DNA of 64,000 bases from Ferrovibrio xuzhouensis. Lineage in GTDB: Bacteria > Pseudomonadota > Alphaproteobacteria > Ferrovibrionales > Ferrovibrionaceae. The notes beneath the pieces are model-generated. The model was not told the origin of the DNA. It was given only the letters and a program-made list of their open reading frames with translations, and ran no database searches. Both the position numbers and the translations under genes were made by a program. Of the stretch, positions 25,332 to 36,539 are shown piece by piece. Where the stretch lies: the NCBI RefSeq assembly GCF_042648965.1, contig NZ_JBHRYJ010000006.1, positions 143,378 to 207,377 of the forward strand. The letters are read 5' to 3'. The stretch's first letter is position 1. Each line of letters begins with the position of its first letter.

Positions 25332-25340
25332 GGGTGCGCC

Positions 25341-26744
25341 TTGAGCAAAGAGATAACCTCGCTCTCCGCCGCTGGATTGCGGAAAGCCTATCTTCGCAAG
25401 GACTTGTCACCGGTGGAGGTGACAAAGATCGCGATTGCGCAGATCGAGCGGCTGGAGCCGCAGCTGAATGCCTTCGCCGTCCAGGCGACGCCCGAGGCAC
25501 TACTGGAGCAGGCCGCCATGTCGGAGCGTCGATGGCTCGACGCCTCACCGCTCGGCCCTCTCGATGGCGTACCTATCACCATCAAAGATGCCATCCGCAC
25601 GAAGGGCTGGCCTACTGTGGCCGGGTCGCACACGGTGAAGCCAGGTCAGCCGTGGACCGAGGATTCCCCTGCCGTCGCCCGCGCCCGGGAAAGCGGCGCC
25701 ATTTTTCTTGGCAAGACCACCACGCCGGAATTCGGCTGGAAGGCCGTAACCGACAGCCCGAAGTATGGCATTACCCGCAATCCCTGGAATTTCGACCGCA
25801 CTCCTGGTGGCTCCAGCGGCGGCTCCGCCGCGGCCTTAGCCGCTGGTATCGGACATGCGGCGATCGGCACGGATGCTGCGGGCTCGGTCCGTATTCCGGC
25901 GTCCCTTTGCGGGCTGGTCGCGCTCAAGGCCACCACGGGCCGCATCCCGACCTACCCACCGAGCGCACTGTGGCGCATGGGCCATATTGGGCCTATCTGC
26001 CGCACGGTCGATGACACCGCAATGATGCTGAACCTGCTGTCCCGGCCGGACCCCCGGGACTGGAGCGCCCTGCCCCCGTCCGGCGAGGATTTTGAGCTGC
26101 CGCGCCGGTCGCTAGCAGGCTTGAAAGTCGCCTTCAGTCCGACCCTTGGTTATGCGCGGGTGATGCCTGAAATTGCGCAAGTCGTCGAGCTGGCCGTCCG
26201 GAAGCTTGAGGACCTGGGAGCGACTATTGAACTGGTGGAAGCTCCGTTCCCGGATCCGACCCCAGCGGCAATGACCATGTTCGCCGCGGGTATCGTTCAT
26301 TCCCAGCGCCATCTTGACGATGCCGCCATGGCAATGCTCGATCCGGATCTGAGGGCAGTCATCGAGAATTCGGCTTCGGTTGACCGCGAAGCATACATGT
26401 CAGCGGTCGATCAGCAGATTGCCCTGACCCGCAACAACCGCCTGTTTCATCAGACATACGACCTTCTGGTGACACCTACTCTGGCGGTTGCCGCATTCGA
26501 GGTCGGCCGGAATGTTGCGCCGGACTATGACACGGCCAACTGGATGAGCTGGACGCCCTTCACATACCCGTTCAACCTGACCGGCCAGCCCGCCGCGACC
26601 GTGCCCTGTGGCCTGACTGCAGAGGGACTGCCTGTCGGCCTGCAGTTCGTTGGCGACCTATATGCCGATGCTCTCGTGCTCCAGGCCGCACGCCTGTTTG
26701 AGACGGTCTCTCCGTTCGGCCACGCCCTGCCGAGCTGCCTCTAA
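25341..26744 (+). CDS. Amidase-signature-family amidohydrolase
   Basis: 467 residues from a TTG codon (MSKEITSLSAAGLRKAYL); no ATG or GTG in this frame fits the family N-terminus better. The catalytic Ser-cisSer-Lys triad is Lys82 (TIKDAIR), Ser158 (PGGSSGGS) and Ser182 (GTDAAGSVR). It hydrolyses a carboxamide to acid plus ammonia in the cytoplasm. Position next to the import genes and upstream of maleate isomerase suggests it feeds the pathway, for instance by turning a pyridine carboxamide into the acid; this is inference. The operator at 25306 abuts its start, so it is probably repressed until substrate appears. Confidence 0.9.
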   Translation: MSKEITSLSAAGLRKAYLRKDLSPVEVTKIAIAQIERLEPQLNAFAVQATPEALLEQAAMSERRWLDASPLGPLDGVPITIKDAIRTKGWPTVAGSHTVKPGQPWTEDSPAVARARESGAIFLGKTTTPEFGWKAVTDSPKYGITRNPWNFDRTPGGSSGGSAAALAAGIGHAAIGTDAAGSVRIPASLCGLVALKATTGRIPTYPPSALWRMGHIGPICRTVDDTAMMLNLLSRPDPRDWSALPPSGEDFELPRRSLAGLKVAFSPTLGYARVMPEIAQVVELAVRKLEDLGATIELVEAPFPDPTPAAMTMFAAGIVHSQRHLDDAAMAMLDPDLRAVIENSASVDREAYMSAVDQQIALTRNNRLFHQTYDLLVTPTLAVAAFEVGRNVAPDYDTANWMSWTPFTYPFNLTGQPAATVPCGLTAEGLPVGLQFVGDLYADALVLQAARLFETVSPFGHALPSCL

Positions 26745-26769
26745 CAATCAATCCCTACAGGCTTCAGTC

Positions 26770-27519
26770 ATGACCCAGTTCCGGATCGGCCAGATCGTTC
26801 CCAGTTCCAACGTAACGATGGAAACTGAAATACCGGCCATGCTGCAGATGCGGCAGCAGATTCGCCCCGAACGTTTCACTTTCCATTCGAGCCGCATGCG
26901 TATGCGGCGCGTGGAGAAGGAGGAGCTGGCGGCAATGGACCGAGAATCGGATCGCTGCGCAATTGAACTGAGTGATGCCCGGATGGATGTCATCGGCTAC
27001 GCCTGCCTAGTCGCCATCATGGCAATGGGGAAAGGCTATCACCGCCAGTCGGAGCAACGCCTTGCCGAGAGAACTCGGGAAAATGGTGCCGGAACCCAGA
27101 TCGTCACCAGTGCGGGGGCCCTTGTCGATGCCCTTCCGGTCCTGGGGGCAAAGAAGATTGCCGTCGTCGCTCCTTACATGAAGCCGCTGACCCGACTCGT
27201 CGTCGATTATATCGAAAGCGAAGGTATCGAAGTTGTCGACTTCATCGCACTGGAGATCCCGGACAATCTTGACGTGGCACGTCACGACCCGCAGCGACTT
27301 CCGGACATCGCCAAACGGCTCAAAGTCGCTTCGGCGGATGCCGTAGTTCTGTCGGCTTGCGTACAGATGCCCTCCCTGCCAGCAATAGCCCGCGCCGAGG
27401 CGATCCTCGGGCGTCCGGTGCTGAGCGCCGCGGTGGCAACGACGTATTCGATGCTGAAAAGTCTGAAGCTGGAACCGATCGTTCCCGGTGCGGGCTCCCT
27501 GCTATCGGGCGCCTACTAA
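26770..27519 (+). CDS. nicE: Maleate cis-trans isomerase
   Basis: 249 residues from the ATG at 26770. The sequence IGQIVPSSNVTMETEIPAM, FTFHSSRMRM and the ending LLSGAY are hallmarks of maleate isomerase as known from Pseudomonas NicE. The two catalytic cysteines are Cys79 (GYACLVA) and Cys197 (LSACVQM). It converts maleate, made from maleamate by NicF, to fumarate for the TCA cycle. The gene follows the amidase by 25 bp on the same strand. Its TAA overlaps the TAG of the opposing TetR gene by 4 bp. Confidence 0.95.
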   Translation: MTQFRIGQIVPSSNVTMETEIPAMLQMRQQIRPERFTFHSSRMRMRRVEKEELAAMDRESDRCAIELSDARMDVIGYACLVAIMAMGKGYHRQSEQRLAERTRENGAGTQIVTSAGALVDALPVLGAKKIAVVAPYMKPLTRLVVDYIESEGIEVVDFIALEIPDNLDVARHDPQRLPDIAKRLKVASADAVVLSACVQMPSLPAIARAEAILGRPVLSAAVATTYSMLKSLKLEPIVPGAGSLLSGAY

Positions 27520-28229
27520 TGCGCCTTTCGGATCGACGCCTTCTTCTTCGTGCGCCCGGTCGGGGCCTCGAGGCCACTCACCATGAATGTGGTCATTCGG
27601 TCAATGATCTCGTCGCTGGCCACCGCCCCCTTGTACTGCCCCTCGGACAGGTCCTCGAGGCGGTACAAGCCGGACAGCATATACAAAAGAGACCCGATCA
27701 TGAATGCCATCCGCCAGTACACATCTGCCGGGTCGACCTTCGGCAGGACCTTCATGAAGGCCTTCACGTACCGGCGCGTCGAGAGGTCATAAACTTCGCG
27801 ACGCAAATTCATCGCGAGATCCTCAGGTTCATAGTGCAGCCGCGACTGCAACCGTACGAAAGCCATGCCACCCGCGCCCATATCCCGCATTTCGAACGAC
27901 GGCGTAAGGAACGCCCGTACGATATCCTGCAGGCTCGGCGCCTTGTTCGCGGCTTCAAGCTCATCGAGAAGCTCGATTCGCCTGTCGGTAATCTGCAAAC
28001 CGCGCCGCTTGAATACCTCCCCGAACAGCTTTTGCTTCGTTCCGAAGTAGTAGTTGATCAGTGCCTGATTGACTTCGGCTCGCTCGGCGATTTCTCGCAG
28101 CGACGTACCGGCAAATCCACGCATAGCGAATTCCTGCTCAGCAATGTCGAGGATCGTCTCCCGCGTCGCCCGGTCGCCGGTGGGGCGGCCAGGGCGGCGA
28201 ATGATCTTCTTGGCAATCTTCTTTGTCAT
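27516..28229 (-). CDS. TetR-family transcriptional regulator of the hydroxypyridine cluster
   Basis: 237 residues if started at the ATG at 28229 (MTKKIAKKIIRRPGRPTG); an in-frame ATG 108 bp upstream is possible but would overlap the operator region with non-conserved sequence. The basic leader is followed by a TetR helix-turn-helix: ETILDIAEQEFAMRGFAGTSLREIAERAEVNQALINYYFGTKQKLF. The all-helical ligand domain fills the rest, with a basic tail (GRTKKKASIRKAH). It lies between nicE and nicX and diverges from nicX across an inverted repeat, so it likely represses the cluster and itself. The inducer may be a pathway acid. Confidence 0.92.
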   Translation of the reverse strand: MTKKIAKKIIRRPGRPTGDRATRETILDIAEQEFAMRGFAGTSLREIAERAEVNQALINYYFGTKQKLFGEVFKRRGLQITDRRIELLDELEAANKAPSLQDIVRAFLTPSFEMRDMGAGGMAFVRLQSRLHYEPEDLAMNLRREVYDLSTRRYVKAFMKVLPKVDPADVYWRMAFMIGSLLYMLSGLYRLEDLSEGQYKGAVASDEIIDRMTTFMVSGLEAPTGRTKKKASIRKAH

Positions 28230-28319
28230 TCCGAATCCAGATGCGGCAACCGCAGGCACCCCGTTCAACACGGCGAGGCGCGTCGAAAATGCCGGATTCG
28301 CGTGGACAAAAGCAATCAA

Positions 28320-28345
28320 ATTAATTATACAACTCATTAATTAAC
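28320..28345. promoter_or_regulatory. Inverted-repeat operator, copy 3
   Basis: The left arm ATTAATTAT and right arm TTAATTAAC flank an 8-bp spacer, the same geometry as the copies at 25091 and 25306. It sits between the TetR gene and nicX and directly abuts the nicX ribosome site GGAGG at 28346-28350, so it may overlap the transcription start. Confidence 0.65.
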
Positions 28346-28356
28346 GGAGGCATCCC

Positions 28357-29403
28357 ATGGCAATCAGCGACTCTGAACTCATCGCCGCGTGGACCGAGGT
28401 GTTGAAGCTGTCCCGCCTGAAGCCGACCGAAACCGTGACCATCCTGACCAGTCAGGACAGCCACCCCCAGACCCTCAGCTGCGCCAGAACTGCGGCACAG
28501 CTTGCCGGTGCAAAGGTGATCTGCCTCGACCTGCCTCCGATGAATGGCGAGAAATCGCTCAGTCGAGACAAAACTGCATATGTCGGGACCACCCCACTGA
28601 CCAACAATCAGGCCGCCATGGCGGCACTGAAGTCCAGCGACATGGTAATCGACCTGATGCTGCTGCTGTTCTCACCTGAACAACAGGAAATCCTTGAAAG
28701 CGGCACGCGCATCCTCCTCGCCGTCGAGCCGCCGGAAGTGCTTGTTCGGCTCCTCCCTACTGAAGCCGACAAGACGCGCGTCATGGCCGCAGCGGATTTG
28801 CTCAAGCGGAGCCGCAGCATGCAAGTTACATCTGCCGCAGGCACTGACTTCCGCTGTGCCCTTGGGGATTATCCCCTGCTGACCGAGTATGGCTTCTCCG
28901 ATGAGCCTGGTCGCTGGGACCATTGGCCCAGCGGATTTCTTGCCACCTGGCCGAACGAAGTGACGTCGGAAGGCACCCTCGTCCTGGACCGGGGCGACAT
29001 CCTGCTACCGATGAAGCGATACCTGGCCGATCCAGTTCGCCTGACTGTTGAAAAGGGCTACGTGACGGAAATTTCTGGCAGTCTCGACGCAGAGCTCCTG
29101 CGCGACTACATGACCGCCTTCAATGACCCCGAGGCCTATGCAATCTCGCACATTGGCTGGGGCCTGCAGCCGCGGGCACGGTGGTCGACACTCGGTCTGT
29201 TCGATCGGGAAGCCACTCTGGGCATGGATGCCCGGGCTTTTGAAGGCAATTTCCTCTTTTCGCTCGGCCCGAATACCGAAGCGGGCGGAACCCGGAACAC
29301 AGCCTGCCATATCGATATTCCGATGCGGAACTGCACTGTTTCGCTCGACAACAAGCCGGTTGTCGAGAAGGGTCGCGTCCTCGATTCCCTAGAAGCAGCG
29401 TAA
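28357..29403 (+). CDS. nicX: 2,5-dihydroxypyridine 5,6-dioxygenase
   Basis: 348 residues with GGAGG six bases before the ATG. NicX is the founding member of a distinct extradiol-type family unrelated to BphC. The Fe(II) ligands His265 (ISHIGW), His318 and Asp320 (ACHIDIP), plus Glu177 (LTEYGF) and His189 (WDHWP), fall at the positions I recall for P. putida NicX. It opens the ring of 2,5-dihydroxypyridine between C5 and C6 with O2 to give N-formylmaleamate. It is the first gene of a two-gene unit with nicF and is controlled by the operator immediately upstream. Confidence 0.96.
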   Translation: MAISDSELIAAWTEVLKLSRLKPTETVTILTSQDSHPQTLSCARTAAQLAGAKVICLDLPPMNGEKSLSRDKTAYVGTTPLTNNQAAMAALKSSDMVIDLMLLLFSPEQQEILESGTRILLAVEPPEVLVRLLPTEADKTRVMAAADLLKRSRSMQVTSAAGTDFRCALGDYPLLTEYGFSDEPGRWDHWPSGFLATWPNEVTSEGTLVLDRGDILLPMKRYLADPVRLTVEKGYVTEISGSLDAELLRDYMTAFNDPEAYAISHIGWGLQPRARWSTLGLFDREATLGMDARAFEGNFLFSLGPNTEAGGTRNTACHIDIPMRNCTVSLDNKPVVEKGRVLDSLEAA

Positions 29404-29406
29404 TCC

Positions 29407-30029
29407 ATGTCAGACGTGGAAGTTTACCAGCGCCAGGGCTTTGGCAATGCGCTGGGACTGAGCGGCCGACCTGGCCTGCTAATCATCGATTTCGTCAACG
29501 GATTTTCTGACCCGGCAGTATTCGGCGGGGGTAATATTCCCGCGGCCATTGCAGCTACGATTCCATTTCTGGCATGGGCACGCGAGCACAAACTTCCTGT
29601 CGCGCACACTCGTATCGTCTACGCCGATGATGGCAGCGACGGGAATGTATTCAGCCTGAAGATCCCAGGCATGCAGACCCTGGTCGAGCGGGGCGAGACT
29701 AGTCAGATCGTCCCCGAGTTGGCTCCGGTGACCGGCGAAATGGTAGTCCGGAAGACCCTGCCTTCGGGTTTCTTCGGTACTAATCTTGCCGCCTGGCTGA
29801 CCCAGCGATCTGTCCAGACACTCCTTGTGGCTGGCTGCACGACCAGTGGCTGCGTCCGGGCCAGCGTGGTTGACGCGATGTCCTACGGCTTCCGACCTGT
29901 CGTACTGACCGATTGTGTGGGCGACCGCGCCAAAGGGCCGCACGAGGCCAACCTGTTCGACATGCAGCAGAAATATGCCGACCTGATGTCATCAAGGGAT
30001 GTCATGGCCGCCAGTTTTTCGGCTATAGC

Positions 30030-30033
<4 letters not shown>
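29407..30033 (+). CDS. nicF: Maleamate amidohydrolase
   Basis: 208 residues of the isochorismatase-like cysteine hydrolase family. The triad is Asp28 (LLIIDFVNGF), Lys116 (VVRKTLPSGFFGT) and Cys149 (AGCTTSGCVRAS), with the cis-peptide region AGCTTSG. It hydrolyses maleamate to maleate and ammonia. The gene starts 3 bp after nicX. Its stop TAG is within the palindrome CTAG at 30030-30033, which also supplies the stop of gyrB on the other strand. It is the last gene of the low-GC cluster. Confidence 0.95.
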
Positions 30034-32471
<2,438 letters not shown>

Positions 32472-32487
32472 ATCCGTCACTGCCTCA

Positions 32488-33708
32488 TCAATGGACCAGC
32501 GGCGGCGTGACCACGCCGTCCGCGACCCCGAAGAATTGTGCCCGTCCGGCCAGGCCTGCAAACAGGCTCTCGTCGGTTCCGGTCAGCCAGACCTGCCCGC
32601 CAAGCACGAGCAGTTCGTCATACAACGCCTCCCGACGCCGGGCGTCGAGATGGGCGGAAACCTCGTCCAGCAGCATCAGCGGTGCTGCCTGCCGGCGCGC
32701 CCGGATCAGCCGGGCATTGGCCAGCGTGATCGCGATCAGCAGGGCCTTCTGCTCGCCGGTCGAACACTGCTCGGCGGCCTGCCCCTTCCCGGCATGCCAG
32801 ACCGCCATGTCACTGCGATGCGGGCCTTCGGCGGCCGCACCGGCCTCGCGATCATAGCCGCGCCGCTCGGCCAGCAGGCGGCGGAAGCGTTCTTCGGCGG
32901 CCAGTGCCGGCATCTCGGCCAGCCAGGCCTCCACGCCGCCCTGCGCATTCAGACGGGCCGCCGGAAACGGCCCGGCGGCCAGCGCCATCGCCGCCTCGAT
33001 GCGGGCGAGGCCGTCGCGGCGCGCGGCAGCCACCGCAATGCCATGCTCGGCCATCTGGCTTTCCAGCGCATCGAGCCAGACCGGATCGGCCCCCGCTGTT
33101 TTGCCAATGCCGGCCTTCAAAAGCCGGTTGCGTTCGCGCATCGCCCGCTCGTAGGCCGCCACCTGGCGGGCATGGCCGCCATCGAGGCCGTAGACCAGCC
33201 GGTCCATGAAGCGCCGGCGGGTCGACACGCCTTCGACGAACAGACGGTCCATCTGGGGCGTCAGCCACACGACATCAAGATACTCGCTCAGACCGTTGGC
33301 GCTCGGTGCCGCCTCGCCGTTCAGCCGGACGACGCGGCGCTCGCCACCCTCGTCCTCGCCGGCCGGCTCGGCCAGCCCCGTGCCCACCGAAATCGCCCCG
33401 ACGAATGCCGCGATCTCCGCATGCACGGCCCAGCGCGTCCCGCCGTCGTGCCGTGTCACCTCGGACAGCTTCGCCCGCCGCAGACCGCGGCCGGGGCTGA
33501 GGAAGGACAGGGCTTCAAGGATATTGGTCTTGCCGGCGCCATTGGCACCGGTGAGCACCACTGGCGCCCCGGTCAGTTGCAGCTGCAGCGCGGTGTAGTT
33601 GCGGAAATCACGCAGCGACAGCGCCAGCACGGCAGTCCCCGGACCACCCGCGGCCCGTTCTGCTGCACTGTCCTGTTCGATCTTTGCAACAAGCGCTGCG
33701 CTGCTCAC
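32488..33708 (-). CDS. recF: DNA replication/repair protein RecF
   Basis: 406 residues with a GTG start 5 bp after the dnaN stop. SMC-like ATPase: the first strand ends in LRDFRNYTALQLQL, Walker A is GANGAGKTNILEALSFLSPGRGLR, the signature region is STGEQKALLIAITLA, and Walker B is PLMLLDEVSAHLD. The N-terminus has about 25 residues before the fold begins, longer than usual. RecF loads RecA at gaps with RecO and RecR. The order dnaN-recF-gyrB is conserved in many bacteria and makes this call secure. Confidence 0.96.
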   Translation of the reverse strand: MSSAALVAKIEQDSAAERAAGGPGTAVLALSLRDFRNYTALQLQLTGAPVVLTGANGAGKTNILEALSFLSPGRGLRRAKLSEVTRHDGGTRWAVHAEIAAFVGAISVGTGLAEPAGEDEGGERRVVRLNGEAAPSANGLSEYLDVVWLTPQMDRLFVEGVSTRRRFMDRLVYGLDGGHARQVAAYERAMRERNRLLKAGIGKTAGADPVWLDALESQMAEHGIAVAAARRDGLARIEAAMALAAGPFPAARLNAQGGVEAWLAEMPALAAEERFRRLLAERRGYDREAGAAAEGPHRSDMAVWHAGKGQAAEQCSTGEQKALLIAITLANARLIRARRQAAPLMLLDEVSAHLDARRREALYDELLVLGGQVWLTGTDESLFAGLAGRAQFFGVADGVVTPPLVH

Positions 33709-33713
33709 CAGGC

Positions 33714-34832
33714 TCAGACTCGCATCGGCATCAGCACGTACAGGGCACCGTCATCGCTGGGATCCCGCACGATGGTCGGCGCCAAGGCATCCGCCAGCAG
33801 GAAGCGGGCATTTTCGCCCTCGATCTGGCTGGCAATATCCAGCAGGTAGCGCGAATTGTAGCCCACCTCGATGGGTGCCGCGCTGTAGACCGCCGTCAGC
33901 TGCTCCGAGGCCGAACCATGATCGGGGCTGGTCGCCGACAGCTCGATGCCATCGGGCTTCAGCGCCAGTTTCACGGCGCGGCTCTTCTCGGTGGAAATCG
34001 TGGCGACGCGGTCGACGGCGGCCGCGAAGGCCTTGCTGTCGACTTCCATCACCTTGTCGTTGTCGCGCGGGATAACGCGTTCGTATTCGGGGAAGGCGCC
34101 GTCGATCAGCTTGGAGACCAGGATCAGTTCGCCGCAGGTGAAGCGGATCTTGGTGTCGCTGAGCTCGACCTTCACTTCCGAGGAGCCGCCTTCCAGCAGC
34201 TTGCGCAGCTCGCTGACCGTCTTGCGCGGCACGATCACGCCCGGCATGCCGGCGGCCCCCGCCGGCAGCGGCGCCTCGACGCGCGCCAGGCGATGGCCGT
34301 CGGTCGCCACCGCGCGCAGCATCGGCACGCCGGCGCTGGAGGCCGCATGCAGGTAGATGCCGTTCAGGTAATAGCGCGTCTCTTCGGTCGAGATGGCGAA
34401 GCGGGTCTTGTCGATCAGGCGGCGCAGCTGGTCGGCCGCCAGCGTGAAATTATGCGGCAGCTCGCCGGCCGCCATGACCGGGAAGTCCTCCTTCGGCAGG
34501 CAGCTCAGCTTGAAGCTGGAACGGCCGGCGCGCAGGTCGAGGCGCTGCTCGGCCGGCGTGAAGGTGAGTTCCACCTCGGCGCCATCCGGCAGCTTGCGCA
34601 CGATGTCATAGAGAGTGTGGGCGGCCACCGTGGTGGCGCCGGGCTTGGCGACCTTGGCCGGCAGCTTCTCGACCACGGCGATGTCGAGGTCGGTCGCGGT
34701 GAGCGCGAGATGCTCGCCATCCGCCTCCAGCAGGACATTGGACAGGATCGGGATCGTGTTCCGACGCTCGACCACGCTCTGGACATGGCTCAACGCGGTC
34801 AGCAGAACGGCACGCTCGATAGTGAGTTTCAT
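33714..34832 (-). CDS. dnaN: DNA polymerase III beta sliding clamp
   Basis: 372 residues from the ATG at 34832 (MKLTIERAVLLTALSHVQSVVERRNTIPILSNVLL), the standard clamp start; an upstream in-frame ATG would add 40 residues of noncoding character. Three clamp repeats of about 120 residues are seen, with ATDLDIAVV, RLIDKTRFAISTEETRYYLNGI, ATDGHRLA and the C-terminal YVLMPMRV, which is the canonical end. The dimer encircles DNA and tethers the polymerase. It lies 193 bp after dnaA; that gap has no recognisable DnaA box cluster. Confidence 0.98.
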   Translation of the reverse strand: MKLTIERAVLLTALSHVQSVVERRNTIPILSNVLLEADGEHLALTATDLDIAVVEKLPAKVAKPGATTVAAHTLYDIVRKLPDGAEVELTFTPAEQRLDLRAGRSSFKLSCLPKEDFPVMAAGELPHNFTLAADQLRRLIDKTRFAISTEETRYYLNGIYLHAASSAGVPMLRAVATDGHRLARVEAPLPAGAAGMPGVIVPRKTVSELRKLLEGGSSEVKVELSDTKIRFTCGELILVSKLIDGAFPEYERVIPRDNDKVMEVDSKAFAAAVDRVATISTEKSRAVKLALKPDGIELSATSPDHGSASEQLTAVYSAAPIEVGYNSRYLLDIASQIEGENARFLLADALAPTIVRDPSDDGALYVLMPMRV

Positions 34833-35025
34833 GGCTGGAAAACCGATGGTGTTTTTTGTGGTTGTCGGCGGCCTTCCGCCGAGTCTTAAAAGTATACCAA
34901 ACGGCCCAGCCCCAAGCGAGGGATTTGGGGGGGATTCCAGCCCTTTTTGCATATGCGAAGGGGCCGCCTCGCGGCAGCCCCAGAGCGAAATTAACTATCT
35001 GATATAATTGGAAATTCTGAAAAAA

Positions 35026-36531
35026 TCAGCTTTCCAGTTTGCGGCGCAGCAAATCGATATCCTCGGCGAAGGCCGCGTCGATCTCGCGCAACTCCTCGAT
35101 CTTGCGCACGGCATGCATCACGGTGGTGTGGTCGCGGCCGCCGAACTTGCGGCCGATTTCGGGCAGGGACCGAGAAGTGAGCTGCTTGGCAAGATACATC
35201 GCCACCTGGCGCGGACGGGCCACGGCCCGCGCCCGGCGCGGGCTGTGCATGTCGGCAAAGCGGATCGAGTAATGCTCGGCGACCCGCTTCTGGATCTCCT
35301 CGATCGTCACCTTGCGGTCGTTGGCTCGCAGCAGGTCCTGCAGCACTTCCTGGGCCGACTGCACGGTGACCGGCTTGCCGACCAAGCTGGCATAGGCCGA
35401 GATGCGGTTCAGCGCACCTTCCAGCTCGCGGATATTCGACGTGATGCGACGGGCGAGGAATTCCAGCACATCCTGCGGGATGTTGGTCAGGCCGTTCTTC
35501 TCGGCCTTGGCCTGCAGGATCGACAGGCGCAGCTCAAAGTCGGTCGGATGGATATCGGCGACAAGGCCCCAGCCGAGCCGCGAGCGCATGCGCTCCTCGA
35601 TGCCTTCCAGATCCGACGGCGAGTGGTCGCCGGAGACGATGATCTGGCGGTTCTGGTCGCACAGCGCATTGAAGGTATGGAAGAACTCTTCCTGGGTGCT
35701 TTCCTTGCCGGCGATGAACTGGATGTCGTCGATCATCAGCACATCGACCGAACGGAACTGCTCCTTGAAGGCCATCGTGTCCTTGAAGCGCAGCGCCCGG
35801 ATGAACTGGTACATGAACTTCTCGGCCGAAAGATACACCACCCGGCGCTCGGGGAAGCGCTGGCGGATATGCCAGCCGATCGCATGCATCAGATGGGTCT
35901 TGCCCAGGCCCACGCCACCGTAGAGGAACAGCGGGTTGTAGGTCACGGTCGGGCTCTCGGCGACGCGCAGCGCCGCGGCGCGGGCCAGCTCGTTGGACTT
36001 GCCGGTGATGAAGCTGTCGAAGGTGAAGCGCGGATCGAGCGGCGCCGAAAGCTCGCGCTCGACATCGTCCATCTCGCGGACCTGCGGCATGCTCTGCGGC
36101 GTCGCCTCGACCGGAACCGGACGGGCGGGCTGAACCGCCACCACCGTCTCGCCGGCAGCCGACACCGACTTGGCCTGCGGCGGCTGCGTCGCACCGGTCG
36201 GGCGGACATGGATCACCACCCGGCGCACGGTCGGGTTTTCCAGCCGCCAGATTTCGCGCAGACGCTCGCTGTAATGGTTTGCCACCCAGTCGCGCATGAA
36301 CCGGGTCGGCACCGCCATATGGATGTCGCCATCCTCGCCGAGCACTTCGCCGGCCAGCACCAGCGGCTTCAGCCAGGAATTGAAGGCGGCATCGCCGAAA
36401 GAGACACGCAACCGGGCGCGCACGCGCTGCCACTGGCTGTCGAGAGCGTCACCGGCGACGGCAGCCGACGCGGAAGCGGTCAGCGCGGCAGCTGGCATGG
36501 AGACGGATTGCGGCTGGGACGTTTTTGCCAT
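35026..36531 (-). CDS. dnaA: Chromosomal replication initiator DnaA
   Basis: 501 residues. Domain I is QWQRVRARLRVSFGDAAFNSWLKPL, followed by a Pro/Ala-rich linker. The AAA+ domain has NPLFLYGGVGLGKTHLMHAIG (Walker A) and VDVLMIDDIQFIAGKESTQEEFFHTFN (Walker B), with sensor 2 in SNIRELEGALNR. Domain IV holds the DnaA-box signature GGRDHTTVMHAVRKIEEL. It melts oriC and also acts as a transcription factor. Unusually, a rhodanese gene ends 8 bp upstream, so dnaA may be read from a promoter in or before that gene. Confidence 0.98.
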   Translation of the reverse strand: MAKTSQPQSVSMPAAALTASASAAVAGDALDSQWQRVRARLRVSFGDAAFNSWLKPLVLAGEVLGEDGDIHMAVPTRFMRDWVANHYSERLREIWRLENPTVRRVVIHVRPTGATQPPQAKSVSAAGETVVAVQPARPVPVEATPQSMPQVREMDDVERELSAPLDPRFTFDSFITGKSNELARAAALRVAESPTVTYNPLFLYGGVGLGKTHLMHAIGWHIRQRFPERRVVYLSAEKFMYQFIRALRFKDTMAFKEQFRSVDVLMIDDIQFIAGKESTQEEFFHTFNALCDQNRQIIVSGDHSPSDLEGIEERMRSRLGWGLVADIHPTDFELRLSILQAKAEKNGLTNIPQDVLEFLARRITSNIRELEGALNRISAYASLVGKPVTVQSAQEVLQDLLRANDRKVTIEEIQKRVAEHYSIRFADMHSPRRARAVARPRQVAMYLAKQLTSRSLPEIGRKFGGRDHTTVMHAVRKIEELREIDAAFAEDIDLLRRKLES

Positions 36532-36539
36532 GATGGGCC

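Larger units (their letters stand above)
24905..25340. other. 436-bp divergent control region of the hydroxypyridine cluster
   Basis: No credible gene lies here. The stretch separates the minus-strand importer operon from the plus-strand amidase. It holds two AT-rich inverted repeats (25091-25116 and 25306-25331) with centres 215 bp apart, about 20.5 helical turns. The segment nearest the importer gene is GC-rich leader sequence. An open frame from an ATG at 25187 has poor coding character and crosses the second operator, so I do not call it. Confidence 0.7.

Noticed and set aside
25187..25420. Possible small gene starting at the ATG at 25187 in the divergent control region
   Set aside because: It runs across the second operator and into the amidase in the wrong frame, with no ribosome site or recognisable sequence.
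34950..34985. Hairpin GGGGCCGC...GCGGCAGCCCC between dnaA and dnaN as a terminator of dnaA
   Set aside because: The stem has bulges, and the nearby T-run is on the wrong side for a minus-strand transcript.
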